Notes under the pieces: model-generated
What the model was told of the DNA's origin: nothing
The model's input: only the letters and a program-made list of their open reading frames with translations
Database searches by the model: none
Shown: positions 49,376-60,841 of the stretch, piece by piece
How positions within the stretch are numbered: the first letter of the stretch is position 1
Layout: each line of letters starts with the position of its first letter
Translations under genes and position numbers: made by a program
Origin: Globicephala melas
Lineage: Eukaryota; Chordata; Mammalia; Artiodactyla; Delphinidae
DNA length: 64,000 nucleotides
Reading direction: 5' to 3'
Assembly: GCF_963455315.2 (NCBI RefSeq)
Contig: NW_027207350.1
Span: 62,001-126,000 of the forward strand

Positions 49376-51055
49376 GTACGACAACGCTCTAGGGGGAGCG
49401 TACATGTGAGGGCGCGGGTTAGTGTCAGCCTACGGGTTAGGATTAGGGGACGGCTGAGGGTCAGGCTTCGGGGAAGGGTTAGGGTTAGGGTTCGGGCTAG
49501 GGTTAGGGTTAGGGGATGGGGACGGTTTAGGGTCCAGGTGAGGGTACGACAACGCTCTAGGGGGAGCGTACGTGTGAGGGCGCGGGTTAGTGTCAGCGTA
49601 CGGGTTAGGATTAGGGGACGGCTGAGGGTCAGGCTTCAGGGAAGGGTTAGGGTTAGGCTTCGGGCTAGGGTTAGGGTTAGGGGACGGGGACGGTTTAGGG
49701 TGCAGGTGAGGGTACGACAACGCTCTAGGGGGAGCGTACGTGTGAGGGCGCGGGTTAGTGTCAGCGTAAGGGTTAGGATTAGGGGACTGCTGAGGGTCAG
49801 GCTTCGGGGAAGGGTTAGGGTTCGGCTTCGGGCTAGGGTTAGGGTTAGGGGACGGGGACGGTTTAGGGTCCAGGTGAGGGTACGACAACGCTCTAGGGGG
49901 AGCGTACGTGTGAGGGCGCGGGTTAGTGTCAGCGTACGGGTTAGGATTAGGGGACGGCTGAGGGTCAGGCTTCGGGGAAGTGTTAGGGTTAGGGTTCGGG
50001 CTAGGGTTAGGGTTAGGGGACCGGGACGGTTTAGGGTCCAGGTGAGGGTACGACAACGCTCTAGGGGGAGCGTACGTGTGAGGGCGCGGGTTAGTGTCAG
50101 CCTACGGGTTAGGATTAGGGGACGGCTGAGGGTCAGGCTTCGGGGAAGGGTTACGGTTAGGGTTCGGGCTAGGGTTAGGGTTAGGGGACGGGGACGGTTC
50201 AGGGTCCAGGTGAGGGTACGACAACGCTCTAGGGGGAGCGTACGTGTGAGGGCGCGGGTTAGTGTCAGCGTACGGGTTAGGATTAGGGGACGGCTGAGGG
50301 TCAGGCTTCGGGGAAGGGTTAGGGTTAGGGTTCGGGCTAGGGTTAGGGTTAGGGGACGGGGACGGTTTAGGGTCCAGGTGAGGGTACGACAACGCTCTAG
50401 GGGGAGCGTACGTGTGAGGGCACGGGTTAGTGTCAGCGTACGGGTTAGGATTAGGGGACGGCTGAGGGTCAGGCTTCGGGGAAGGGTTAGGGTTAGGGTT
50501 CGGGCTAGGGTTAGGGTTAGGGGACGGGGACGGTTCAGGGTCCAGGTGAGGGTACGACAACGCTCTAGGGGGAGCGTACGTGTGAGGGCGCGGGTTAGTG
50601 TCAGCGTACGGGTTAGGATTAGGGGACGGGTGAGGGTCAGGCTTCGGGGAAGGGTTAGGGTTAGGGTTCGGGCTAGGGTTAGGGTTAGGGGACGGGGACG
50701 GTTTAGGGTCCAGGTGAGGGTACGACAACGCTCTAGGGGGAGCGTACGTGTGAGGGCGCGGGTTAGTGTCAGCGTACGGGTTAGGATTAGGGGACGGGTG
50801 AGGGTCAGGCTTCGGGGAAGGGTTAGGGTTAGGGTTCGGGCTAGGGTTAGGGTTAGGGGACGGGGACGGTTTAGGGTCCAGGTGAGGATACGACAACGCT
50901 GTAGGGGGAGCGTACGTGTGAGGGCGCGGGTTAGTGTCAGCGTACGGGTTAGGATTAGGGGACGGCTGAGGGTCAGGCTTCCGGGAAGGGTTAGGGTTAG
51001 GGTTCGGGCTAGGGTTAGGGTTAGGGGACGGGGACGGTTCAGGGTCCAGGTGAGG
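49376..51055 (+). repeat. 11-unit higher-order repeat G, copy 2
   Basis: This copy carries the copy-1 marker series at +1,847 bp (for example CAGCCTACGG at 50,098 against 48,251, and TTCCGGG at 50,978 against 49,131). The unit matching the 167-bp unit is a normal 168 bp here, so that deletion arose in copy 1 after duplication. The last expected unit is replaced by the start of the next family. A third, partial relative is at about 36,180-37,120. Confidence 0.85.
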
Positions 51056-53071
51056 GTACGACAACGCTCTAGGGGGAGCGTACGTTTGAGGGCGCGGGTT
51101 AGTGTCAGCCTACGGGTTAGGATTAGGGGACGGCTGAGGGTCAGGCTTCGGGGAAGGGTTAGGGTTAGGGTTCGGGCTAGGGTTAGTGTTAGGGGACGGG
51201 GACGGTTCAGGGTCCTGGTGAGGGTACGACAATGCTCTAGGGGGAGCGTACGTGTGAGGGCGCGGGTTAGTGTCAGCTTACGGGTTAGGATTATGGGACG
51301 GCTGAGGGTCAGGCTTCGGGGAAGGGTTAGGGTTAGGGTTCGGGCTAGGGTTAGGGTTAGGGGACGGGGACGGTTTAGGGTCCAGGTGAGGGTACGACAA
51401 CGCTCTAGGGGGAGCGTACGTGTGAGGGCGCGGGTTAGTGTCAGCGTACGGGTTAGGATTAGGGGACGGGTGAGGGTCAGGCTTCGGGGAAGGTTTAGGG
51501 TTAGGGTTCGGGCTAGGGTTAGGGTTAGGGGACGGGGACGGTTTAGGGTCCAGGTGAGGGTACGACAACGCTCTAGGGGGAGCGTACGTGTGAGGGCGCG
51601 GGTTAGTGTCAGCGTACGGGTTAGGATTAGGGGACGGCTGAGGGTCAGGCTTCGGGGAAGGGTTAGGGTTAGGGTTCGGGCTAGGGTTAGGGTTAGGGGA
51701 CGGGGACGGTTTAGGGTCCAGGTGAGGGTACGACAACGCTCTAGGGGGAGCGTACGTGTGAGGGCGCGGGTTAGTGTCAGCGTACGGGTTAGGATTAGGG
51801 GACGGCTGAGGGTCAGGCTTCGGGGAAGGGTTAGGGTTAGGGTTCCGGCTAGGGTTAGGGTTAGGGGACGGGGACGGTTCAGGGTCCAGGTGAGGGTACG
51901 ACAACGCTCTAGGGGGAGCGTACGTGTGAGGGCGCGGGTTAGTGTCAGCGTACGGGTTAGGATTAGGGGACGGCTGAGGGTCAGGCTTCGGGGAAGGGTT
52001 AGGGTTAGGCTTCGGGCTAGGGTTAGGGTTAGGGGACGGGGACGGTTTAGGGTCCAGGTGAGGGTACGACAACGCTCTAGGGGGAGCGTACGTGTGAGGG
52101 CGCGGGTTAGTGTCAGCGTACGGGTTAGGATTAGTGGACGGGTGAGGGTCAGGCTTCGGGGAAGGGTTAGGGTTAGGGTTCGGGCTAGGGTTAGGGTTAG
52201 GGGACGGGGACGGTTTAGGGTCCAGGTGAGGGTACGACAACGCTCTAGGGGGAGCGTACGTGTGAGGGCGCGGGTTAGTGTCAGCGTACGGGTTAGGATT
52301 AGGGTACGGCTGAGGGTCAGGCTTCGGGGAAGGGTTAGGGTTAGGATTCGGGCTAGGGTTAGGGTTAGGGGACGGGGACGGTTTAGGGTCCAGGTGAGGG
52401 TACGACAACGCTCTAGGGGGAGCGTACGTGTGAGGGCGCGGGTTAGTGTCAGCGTACGGGTTAGGATTAGGGGACGGCTGAGGGTCAGGCTTCGGGGAAG
52501 GGTTAGGGTTAGGGTTCGGGCTAGGGTTAGGGTTAGGGGACGGGGACGGTTCAGGGTCCAGGTGAGGGTACGACAACGCTCTAGGGGGAGCGTACGTGTG
52601 AGGGCGCGGGTTAGTGTCAGCGTACGGGTTAGGATTAGGGGACGGCTGAGGGTCAGGCTTCGGGGAAGGGTTAGGGTTAGGGTTCGGGCTAGGGTTAGGG
52701 TTAGGGGACGGGGACGGTTTAGGGTCCAGGTGAGAGTACGACAACGCTGTAGGGGGAGCGTACGTGTGAGGGCACGGGTTAGTGTCAGCGTACGGGTTAG
52801 GATTAGGGGACGGCTGAGGGTCAGGCTTCCGGGAAGGGTTAGGGTTAGGGTTCGGGCTAGGGTTAGGGTTAGGGGACGGGGACGGTTCAGGGTCCAGGTG
52901 AGGGTACGACAACGCTCTAGGGGGAGCGTACGTGTGAGGGCGCGGGTTAGTGTCAGCGTACGGGTTAGGATTAGGGGACGGCTGAGGGTCAGGCTTCGGG
53001 GAAGGGTTAGGGTTAGGGTTCGGGCTAGGGTTAGGGGTAGGGGACGGGGACGGTTTAGGGTCCAGATGAGG
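51056..53071 (+). repeat. 12-unit higher-order repeat H, copy 1 (2,016 bp)
   Basis: Twelve 168-bp units. The opening markers, CAGCCTACGG (51,106), GTTAGTGTTAGG and GGTCCTGGTG (51,211) followed by CAATGC, recur exactly 2,016 bp later. Private variants include GTCAGCTTACGG and GGATTATGGG (about 51,274-51,297). The final seven units carry GATTAGGGTACGG (about 52,298), GAGAGTACG with CTGTAGG (about 52,733), GGCACGGG and GGCTTCCGGG, which recur 1,176 bp later. Confidence 0.84.
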
Positions 53072-54247
53072 GTACGACAACGCTCTAGGGGGAGCGTACG
53101 TGTGAGGGCGCGGGTTAGTGTCAGCCTACGGGTTAGGATTAGGGGACGGCTGAGGGTCAGGCTTCGGGGAAGGGTTAGGGTTAGGGTTCGGGCTAGGGTT
53201 AGTGTTAGGGGACGGGGACGGTTCAGGGTCCTGGTGAGGGTACGACAATGCTCTAGGGGGAGCGTACGTGTGAGGGCGCGGGTTAGTGTCAGCGTACGGG
53301 TTAGGATTAGGGGACGGCTGAGGGTCAGGCTTCGGGGAAGGGTTAGGGTTAGGGTTCGGGCTAGGGTTAGGGTTAGGGGACGGGGACGGTTTAGGGTCCA
53401 GGTGAGGGTACGACAACGCTCTAGGGGGAGCGTACGTGTGAGGGCGCGGGTTAGTGTCAGCGTACGGGTTAGGATTAGGGTACGGCTGAGGGTCAGGCTT
53501 CGGGGAAGGGTTAGGGTTAGGATTCGGGCTAGGGTTAGGGTTAGGGGACGGGGACGGTTTAGGGTCCAGGTGAGGGTACGACAACGCTCTAGGGGGAGCG
53601 TACGTGTGAGGGCGCGGGTTAGTGTCAGCGTACGGGTTAGGATTAGGGGACGGCTGAGGGTCAGGCTTCGGGGAAGGGTTAGGGTTAGGGTTCGGGCTAG
53701 GGTTAGGGTTAGGGGACGGGGACGGTTCAGGGTCCAGGTGAGGGTACGACAACGCTCTAGGGGGAGCGTACGTGTGAGGGCGCGGGTTAGTGTCAGCGTA
53801 CGGGTTAGGATTAGGGGACGGCTGAGGGTCAGGCTTCGGGGAAGGGTTAGGGTTAGGGTTCGGGCTAGGGTTAGGGTTAGGGGACGGGGACGGTTTAGGG
53901 TCCAGGTGAGAGTACGACAACGCTGTAGGGGGAGCGTACGTGTGAGGGCACGGGTTAGTGTCAGCGTACGGGTTAGGATTAGGGGACGGCTGAGGGTCAG
54001 GCTTCCGGGAAGGGTTAGGGTTAGGGTTCGGGCTAGGGTTAGGGTTAGGGGACGGGGACGGTTCAGGGTCCAGGTGAGGGTACGACAATGCTCTAGGGGG
54101 AGCGTACGTGTGAGGGCGCGGGTTAGTGTCAGCGTACGGGTTAGGATTAGGGGACGGCTGAGGGTCAGGCTTCGGGGAAGGGTTAGGGTTAGGGTTTGGG
54201 CTAGGGTTAGGGTTAGGGGACGGGGACGGTTTAGGGTCCAGGTGAGG
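53072..54247 (+). repeat. Repeat H, copy 2 (7 units; five units missing)
   Basis: Distances to copy 1 are 2,016 bp at the first markers (53,122, 53,227) but 1,176 bp at the later ones (53,477, 53,907). Exactly five units (840 bp) are therefore missing or were added in copy 1. The change of offset lies between about 53,250 and 53,470, which places the exchange point within one or two units. Confidence 0.84.
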
Positions 54248-55615
54248 GTACGACAATGCTCTAGGGGGAGCGTACGTGTGAGGGCACGGGTTAGTGTCAG
54301 CGTACGGGTTAGGATTAGGGGACGGCTGAGGGTCAGGCTTCGGGTAAGGGTTAGGGTTAGGGTTCGGGCTAGGGATAGGGTTAGGGGACGGGGACGGTTC
54401 AGGGTCCAGGTGAGCGTACGACAACGCTCTAGGGGGAGCGTACGTGTGAGTGCGCGGGTTAGTGTCAGCGTACGGGTTAGGATTAGGGGACGGCTGAGGG
54501 TCGGGCTTCGGGGAATGGTTAGGGTTAGGGTTCGGGCTAGGGTTAGGGTTAGGGGACGGGGACGGTTTAGGGTCCAGGTGAGGGTACGACAACGCTCTAG
54601 GGGGAGCGTACGTGTGAGGGCGCGGGTTAGTGTCAGCGTACGGGTTAGGATTAGGGGACGGCTGAGGGTCAGGCTTCGGGGAAGGGTTAGGGTTAGGGTT
54701 CGGGCTAGGGTTAGGGTTAGGGGACGGGGACGGTTTAGGGTCCAGGTGAGGGTACGACAACGCTCTAGGGGGAGCGTACGTGTGAGGGCGCGGGTTAGTG
54801 TCAGCGTACGGGTTAGGATTAGGGGACGGCTGAGGGTCAGGCTTCGGGGAAGGGTTAGGGTTAGGGTTCAGGCTAGGATTAGGGTTAGGGTACGGGGACG
54901 GTTTAGGGTCCAGGTGAGGGTACGACAACGCTCTAGGGGGAGCGTACATGTGAGGGCGCGGGTTAGTGTCAGCGTACGGGTTAGGATTAGGGGACGGCTG
55001 AGGGTCAGGCTTCGGGGAAGGGTTAGGGTTAGGGTTCGGGCTAGGGTTAGGGTTAGGGTTCGGGCTAGGGTTAGGGTTAGGGGACGGGGACGTTTTAGGG
55101 TCCAGGTGAGGGTACGACAACGCTCTAAGGGGAGCGTACGTGTGAGGGCGCGGGTTACTGTCAGCGTACGGGTTAGGATTAGGGGACGGCTGAGGGTCAG
55201 GTTTCGGGGAAGGGTTAGGGTTAGGCTTCAGGCTAGGGTTAGGGTTAGGGGACGGGGACGGTTTAGGGTCCAGGTGAGGGTACGACAACGCTCTAGGGGG
55301 AGCATACGTGTGAGGGCGCGGGTTAGTGTCAGCGTACGGGTTAGGATTAGGGGACGGCTGAGGGTCAGGCTTCGGGGAAGGGTTAGGGTTAGGGTTCGGG
55401 CTAGGGTTAGGGTTAGGGGACGGGGACGGTTTAGGGTGCAGGTGAGGGTACGACAACGCTCTAGGGGGAGCGTACGTGTGAGGGCGCGGGTTAGTGTCAG
55501 CGTACGGGTTAGGATTAGGGGACGGCTGAGGGTCAGGCTTCGGGGAAGGGTTAGGGTTAGGGTTCGGGCTAGGGTTAGGGTTAGGGGACGGGGACGGTTC
55601 AGGGTCCAGGTGAGG
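54248..55615 (+). repeat. Irregular, more diverged patch
   Basis: These eight units carry more private substitutions than their neighbours: CGGGTAAGGG near 54,342, CTAGGGATAGG near 54,370, GTGAGTGCGCG near 54,446, GGTCGGGCTT and GGAATGGTT near 54,500-54,520, CTAGGATTAGG near 54,873 and GTACATGTG near 54,945. The window's only 192-bp unit is here. It lies just before the third superblock and may be an old junction that has escaped homogenisation. Confidence 0.75.
54920..55111 (+). repeat. 192-bp unit with an extra 24-bp (4-hexamer) subrepeat
   Basis: This unit is 24 bp longer than normal because the segment beginning TTCGGGCTAGGG is present twice in a row around 55,034-55,082. The normal unit already holds two 24-bp, four-hexamer subrepeats: one starts TCGGGGAAGGGT, the other TCGGGCTAGGGT. 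This unit has three, which suggests slippage in 24-bp steps. Confidence 0.9.
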
Positions 55616-58600
55616 GTACGACAACGCTCTAGGGTGAGCGTACGTGTGAGGGCGTGGGTTAGTGTCAGCGTACGGGTTAGGATTAGGGAACGGCTGAGGG
55701 TCAGGCTTCGGGGAAGGGTTAGAGTTAGGGTTAGGCTTCGGGCTAGGGTTAGGGTTAGGGGACGGGGACGGTTTAGGGTCCAGGTGAGGGTACGACAACA
55801 CTCTAGGGGGAGCGTACGTGTGAGGGCGCGGGTTAGTGTCAGCGTACGGGTTAGGATTAGGGGACGGCTGAGGGTCAGGCTTCGGGGAAGGGTTAGGGTT
55901 AGGGTTCGGGCTAGGGTTAGGGTTAGGGGACGGGGACGGTTTAGGGTCCAGGTGAGGGTACGACAACGCTCTAGTGGGAGCGTACGTGTGAGGGCGCGGG
56001 TTAGTGTCAGCGTACGGGTTAGGATTAGGGGACGGCTGAGGGTCAGGCTTCGGGGAAGGGTTAGGGTTAGGGTTCGGGCTAGGGTTAGGGTTAGGGGACG
56101 GGGACGGTTTAGGGTCCAGGTGAGGGTACGACAACGCTCTAGGGGGAGCGTACGTGTGAGGGCGCGGGTTAGTGTCAGCGTACGGGTTAGGATTAGGGGA
56201 CGGCTGAGGGTCAGGCTTCGGGGAAGGGTTAGGGTTAGGGTTCGGGCTAGGGTTAGGGTTAGGGGACGGGGACGGTTTAGGGTCCAGGTGAGGGTACGAC
56301 AACGCTCTAGGGGGAGCGTACGTGTGAGGGCGCGGGTTAGTGTCAGCGTACGGGTTAGGATTAGGGGACGGCTGAGGGTCAGGGTTCGGGGAAGGGTTAG
56401 GGTTAGGCTTCGGGCTAGGGTTAGGGTTAGGGGACGGGGTCGGTTTAGGGTCCAGGTGAGGGTACGACAATGCTCTTGGGGGAGTGTACGTGTGAGGGCG
56501 TGGGTTAGTGTCAGCGTACGGGTTAGGATTAGGGGACGGCTGAGGGTCAGGCTTCGGGGAAGGGTTAGGGTTAGGGTTCGGGCTAGGGTTAGGGTTAGGG
56601 GACGGGGACGGTTTAGGGTCCAGGTGAGGGTACGACAACGCTCTAGGGGGAGCGTACGTGTGAGGGCGCGGGTTAGTGTCAGCGTACGGGTTAGGATTAG
56701 GGGACGGCTGAGGGTCAGGCTTCGGGGAAGGGTTAGGGTTAGGGTTCGGGCTAGGGTTAGGGTTAGGGGACGGGGACGGTTCAGGGTCCAGGTGAGGGTA
56801 CGACAACGCTCTAGGGTGAGCGTACGTGTGAGGGCGTGGGTTAGTGTCAGCGTACGGGTTAGGATTAGGGAACGGCTGAGGGTCAGGCTTCGGGGAAGGG
56901 TTAGGGTTAGGGTTAGGCTTCGGGCTAGGGTTAGGGTTAGGGGACGGGGACGGTTTAGGGTCCAGGTGAGGGTACGACAACGCTCTAGGGGGAGCGTACG
57001 TGTGAGGGCGCGGGTTAGTGTCAGCGTACGGGTTAGGATTAGGGGACGGCTGAGGGTCAGGCTTCGGGGAAGGGTTAGGGTTAGGGTTCGGGCTAGGGTT
57101 AGGGTTAGGGGACGGGGACGGTTTAGGGTCCAGGTGAGGGTACGACAACGCTCTAGGGGGAGCGTACTTGTGAGGGCGCGGGTTAGTGTCAGCGTACGGG
57201 TTAGGATTAGGGGACGGCTGAGGGTCAGGCTTCGGGGAAGGGTTAGGGTTAGGGTTCGGGCTAGGGTTAGGGTTAGGGGACGGGGACGGTTTAGGTTCCA
57301 GGTGAGGGTACGACAACGCTCTAGGGGGAGCGTACGTGTGAGGGCGCGGGTTAGTGTCAGCGTACGGGTTAGGATTAGGGGACGGCTGAGGGTCAGGGTT
57401 CGGGGAAGGGTTAGGGTTAGGCTTCGGGCTAGGGTTAGGGTTAGGGGACGGGGACGGTTTAGGGTCCAGGTGAGGGTACGACAACGCTCTAGGGGGAGCG
57501 TACGTGTGAGGGCGTGGGTTAGTGTCAGCGTACGGGTTAGGATTAGGGGACGGCTGAGGGTCAGGCTTCGGGGAAGGGTTAGGGTTAGGGTTCGGGCTAG
57601 GGTTAGGGTTAGGGGACGGGGACGTTTTAGGGTCCAGGTGAGGGTACGACAACGCTCTAGGGGGAGCGTACGTGTGAGGGCGCGGGTTAGTGTCAGCGTA
57701 CGTGTTAGGATTAGGGGACGGCTGAGGGTCAGGCTTCGGGGAAGGGTTAGGGTTAGGGTTCGGGCTAGGGTTAGGGTTAGGGGACGGGGACGGTTCAGGG
57801 TCCAGGTGAGGGTACGACAACGCTCTAGGGTGAGCGTACGTGTGAGGGCGTGGGTTAGTGTCAGCGTACGGGTTAGGATTAGGGAACGGCTGAGGGTCAG
57901 GCTTCGGGGAAGGGTTAGGGTTAGGGTTAGGCTTCGGGCTAGGGTTAGGGTTAGGGGACGGGGACGGTTTAGGGTCCAGGTGAGGGTACGACAACGCTCT
58001 AGGGGGAGCGTACGTGTGAGGGCGCGGGTTAGTGTCAGCGTACGGGTTAGGATTAGGGGACGGCTGAGGGTCAGGCTTCGGGGAAGGGTTAGGGTTAGGC
58101 TTCGGGCTAGGGTTAGGGTTAGGGGACGGGGACGGTTTAGGGTCCAGGTGAGGGTAGGACAACGCTCTAGGGGGAGCGTACGTGTGAGGGCGCGGGTTAG
58201 TGTCAGCGTACGGGTTAGGATTAGGGGACGGCTGAGGGTCAGGCTTTGGGGAAGGGTTAGGGTTAGGGTTCGGGCTAGGGTTAGGGTTAGGGGACGGGGA
58301 CGGTTTAGGGTCCAGGTGAGGGTACGACAACGCTCTAGGGGGAGCGTACGTGTGAGGGCGCGGGTTAGTGTCAGAGTACGGGTTAGGATTAGGGGACGGC
58401 TGAGGGTCAGGCTTCGGGGAAGGGTTAGGGTTAGGGTTCGGGCTAGGGTTAGGGTTAGGGGACGGGGACGGTTTAGGGTCCAGGTGAGGGTACGACAACG
58501 CTCTAGGGGGAGCGTACGTGTGAGGGCGCGGGTTAGTGTCAGCGTACGGGTTAGGATTAGGGGACGGCTGAGGGTCAGGCTTCGGTGAAGGGTTAGGGTT

Positions 58601-59497
58601 AGGGTTCGGGCTAGGGTTAGGGTTAGGGGACGGGGACGGTTTAGGGTCCAGGTGAGGGTACGACAACGCTCTAGGGGGAGCGTACGTGTGAGGGCGCGGG
58701 TTAGTGTCAGCGTACGGGTTAGGATTAGGGGACGGCTGAGGGTCAGGCTTCGGGGAACGGTTAGGGTTAGGGTTCGGGCTAGGGTTAGGGTTAGGGGACG
58801 GGGACGGTTTAGGGTCCAGGTGAGGGTACGACAACGCTCTAGGGGGAGAGTACGTGTGAGGGCGCGGGTTAATGTCAGCGTACGGGTTAGGATTAGGGGA
58901 CGGCTGAGGGTCAGGCTTCGGGGAAGGGTTAGGGTTAGGCTTCGGGCTAGGGTTAGGGTTAGGGGACGGGGACGGTTTAGGTTCCAGGTGAGGGTACGAC
59001 AACGCTCTAGGGGGAGCGTACGTGTGAGGGCGCGGGTTAGTGTCAGCGTACGGGTTAGGATTAGGGGACGGCTGAGGGTCAGGGTTCGGGGAAGGGTTAG
59101 GGTTAGGCTTCGGACTAGGGTTAGGGTTAGGGGACGGGGACGGTTTAGGGTCAAGGTGAGGGTACGACAACGCTCTAGGGGGAGCGTACGTGTGAGGGCG
59201 CGGGTTAGTGTCAGCGTACGGGTTAGGATTAGGGGACGGCTGAGGGTCAGGCTTCGGGGAAGGGTTAGGGTTAGGGTTCGGGCTAGGGTTAGGTTTAGGG
59301 GAAGGGGACGGTTTAGGGTCCAGTTGAGGGTACGACAACGCTCTAGGGGGAGCGTACGTGTGAGGGCGCGGGTTAGTGTCAGCGTACGGGTTAGGATTAG
59401 GGGACGGCTGAGGGTCAGGCTTCGGGGAAGGGTTAGGGTTAGGGTTCGGGCTAGGGTTAGGGTTCGGTGACGGGGACGGTTTAGGGTCCAGGTGAGG
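55616..59497 (+). repeat. Repeat A, superblock 3 copy
   Basis: The 174-bp units lie at 55,616, 56,798 and 57,812, the last two forming the diagnostic 1,014-bp pair. Ordered A markers follow: GGGTAGGACAAC (about 58,154), GTCAGAGTAC (58,370), GGAACGGTT (about 58,754), GTTAATGTC (about 58,868), CTTCGGACT (about 59,108), GAAGGGGACGG (about 59,301) and CGGTGACGG (about 59,465). From about 56,294 to 58,400 it aligns with 40,125-42,230 at a constant 16,169 bp, including the shared GAGCGTACTT. Confidence 0.88.
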
Positions 59498-60841
59498 GTA
59501 CGACAACGCTCTAGGGGGAGCGTACGTGTGAGGGCGCGGGTTAGTGTCAGCGTACGGGTTAGGATTAGGGGACGGCTGAGGGTCAGGCTTCGGGGAAGGG
59601 TTAGGGTTAGGGTTCGGGCTAGGGTTAGGGTTAGGGGACGGGGACGTTTTAGGGTCCAGGTGAGTGTACGACAACGCTCTAGGGGGAGCGTACGTGTGAG
59701 GGCGCGGGTTAGTGTCAGCGTACGGGTTAGGATTAGGGGACGGCTGAGGGTCAGGCTTCGGGGAAGGGTTAGGGTTAGGCTTCGGGCTACGGTTAGGGTT
59801 AGGGGACGGGGACGGTTTAGGGTCCAGGTGAGGGTACGACAACGCTCTAGGGGGAGCGTACGTGTGAGGGCGCGGGTTAGTGTCAGCGTACGGGGTAGGA
59901 TTAGGGGACGGCTGAGGGTCAGGCTTCGGGGAAGGGTTAGGGTTAGGGTTCGGGCTACGGTTAGGGTTAGGGGACGGGGACGGTTTAGGGTCCAGGTGAG
60001 GGTACGACAACGCTCTAGGGGGAGCATACGTGTGAGGGCGCGGGTTATTGTCAGCGTACGGGTTAGGATTAGGGGACGGCTGAGGGTCAGGCTTCGGGGA
60101 AGGGTTAGGGTTAGGCTTCGGGCTAGGGTTAGGGTTAGGGGACGGGGACGGTTTAGGGTCCAGGTGAGGGTACGACAACGCTCTAGGGGGAGCGTACGTG
60201 TGAGGGCGCGGGTTAGTGTTAGCGTACGGGTTAGGATTAGGGGACGGCTGAGGGTCAGGCTTCGGGGAAGGGTTAGGGTTAGGCTTCGGGCTAGGGTTAG
60301 GGTTAGGGGACGGGGACGGTTTAGGGTCCAGGTGAGGGTACGACAACGCTCTAGGGGGAGCGTACGTGTGAGGGCGCGGGTTAGTGTCAGCGTACGGGTT
60401 AGGATTAGGGGACGGCTGAGGGTCAGGCTTCGGGGAAGGGTTAGGGTTAGGGTTCGGGCTAGGGTTAGGGTTAGGGGACGGGGACGGTTTAGGGTCCAGG
60501 TGAGGGTACGACAACGCTCTAGGGGGAGCGTACGTGTGAGGGCGCGGGTTAGTGTCAGCGTACGGGTTAGGATTAGGGGACGGCTGAGGGTCAGGCTTCG
60601 GGGAAGGGTTAGGGTTAGGGTTCGGGCTAGGGTTAGGGTTAGGGGACGGGGACGGTTTAGGGTCCAGGTGAGGGTACGACAACGCTCTAGGGGGAGCGTA
60701 CGTGTGAGGGCGTGGGTTAGTGTCAGCGTACGGGTTAGGATTAGGGGACGGCTGAGGGTCAGGCTTCGGGGAAGGGTTAGGGTTAGGGTTCGGGCTAGGG
60801 TTAGGGTTAGGGGACGGGGACGGTTTAGGGTCCAGGTGAGG
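59498..60841 (+). repeat. Repeat B, superblock 3 copy (8 units)
   Basis: Markers GGACGTTTTAG (about 59,640), GGGCTACGG (about 59,785 and 59,953), GGGGTAGG (about 59,892), GCATACG (about 60,024) and GGGTTATTGTC (60,042) identify family B. The offset to superblock 2 is 16,001 bp at GGGTTATTGTC and 15,161 bp at the start of block C, so exactly five units are absent here. The CTACGGGG/CTCTAAGGGG segment is among them. Confidence 0.86.

Noticed and set aside
48734..58588. 3,284-codon plus-strand Arg-Val-rich open frame, suggestive of a basic DNA-binding protein
   Set aside because: The Arg-Val pattern is AGGGTT read in triplets. It starts only because the ATG-like register follows the 167-bp unit, and it has no start context, introns or domain.
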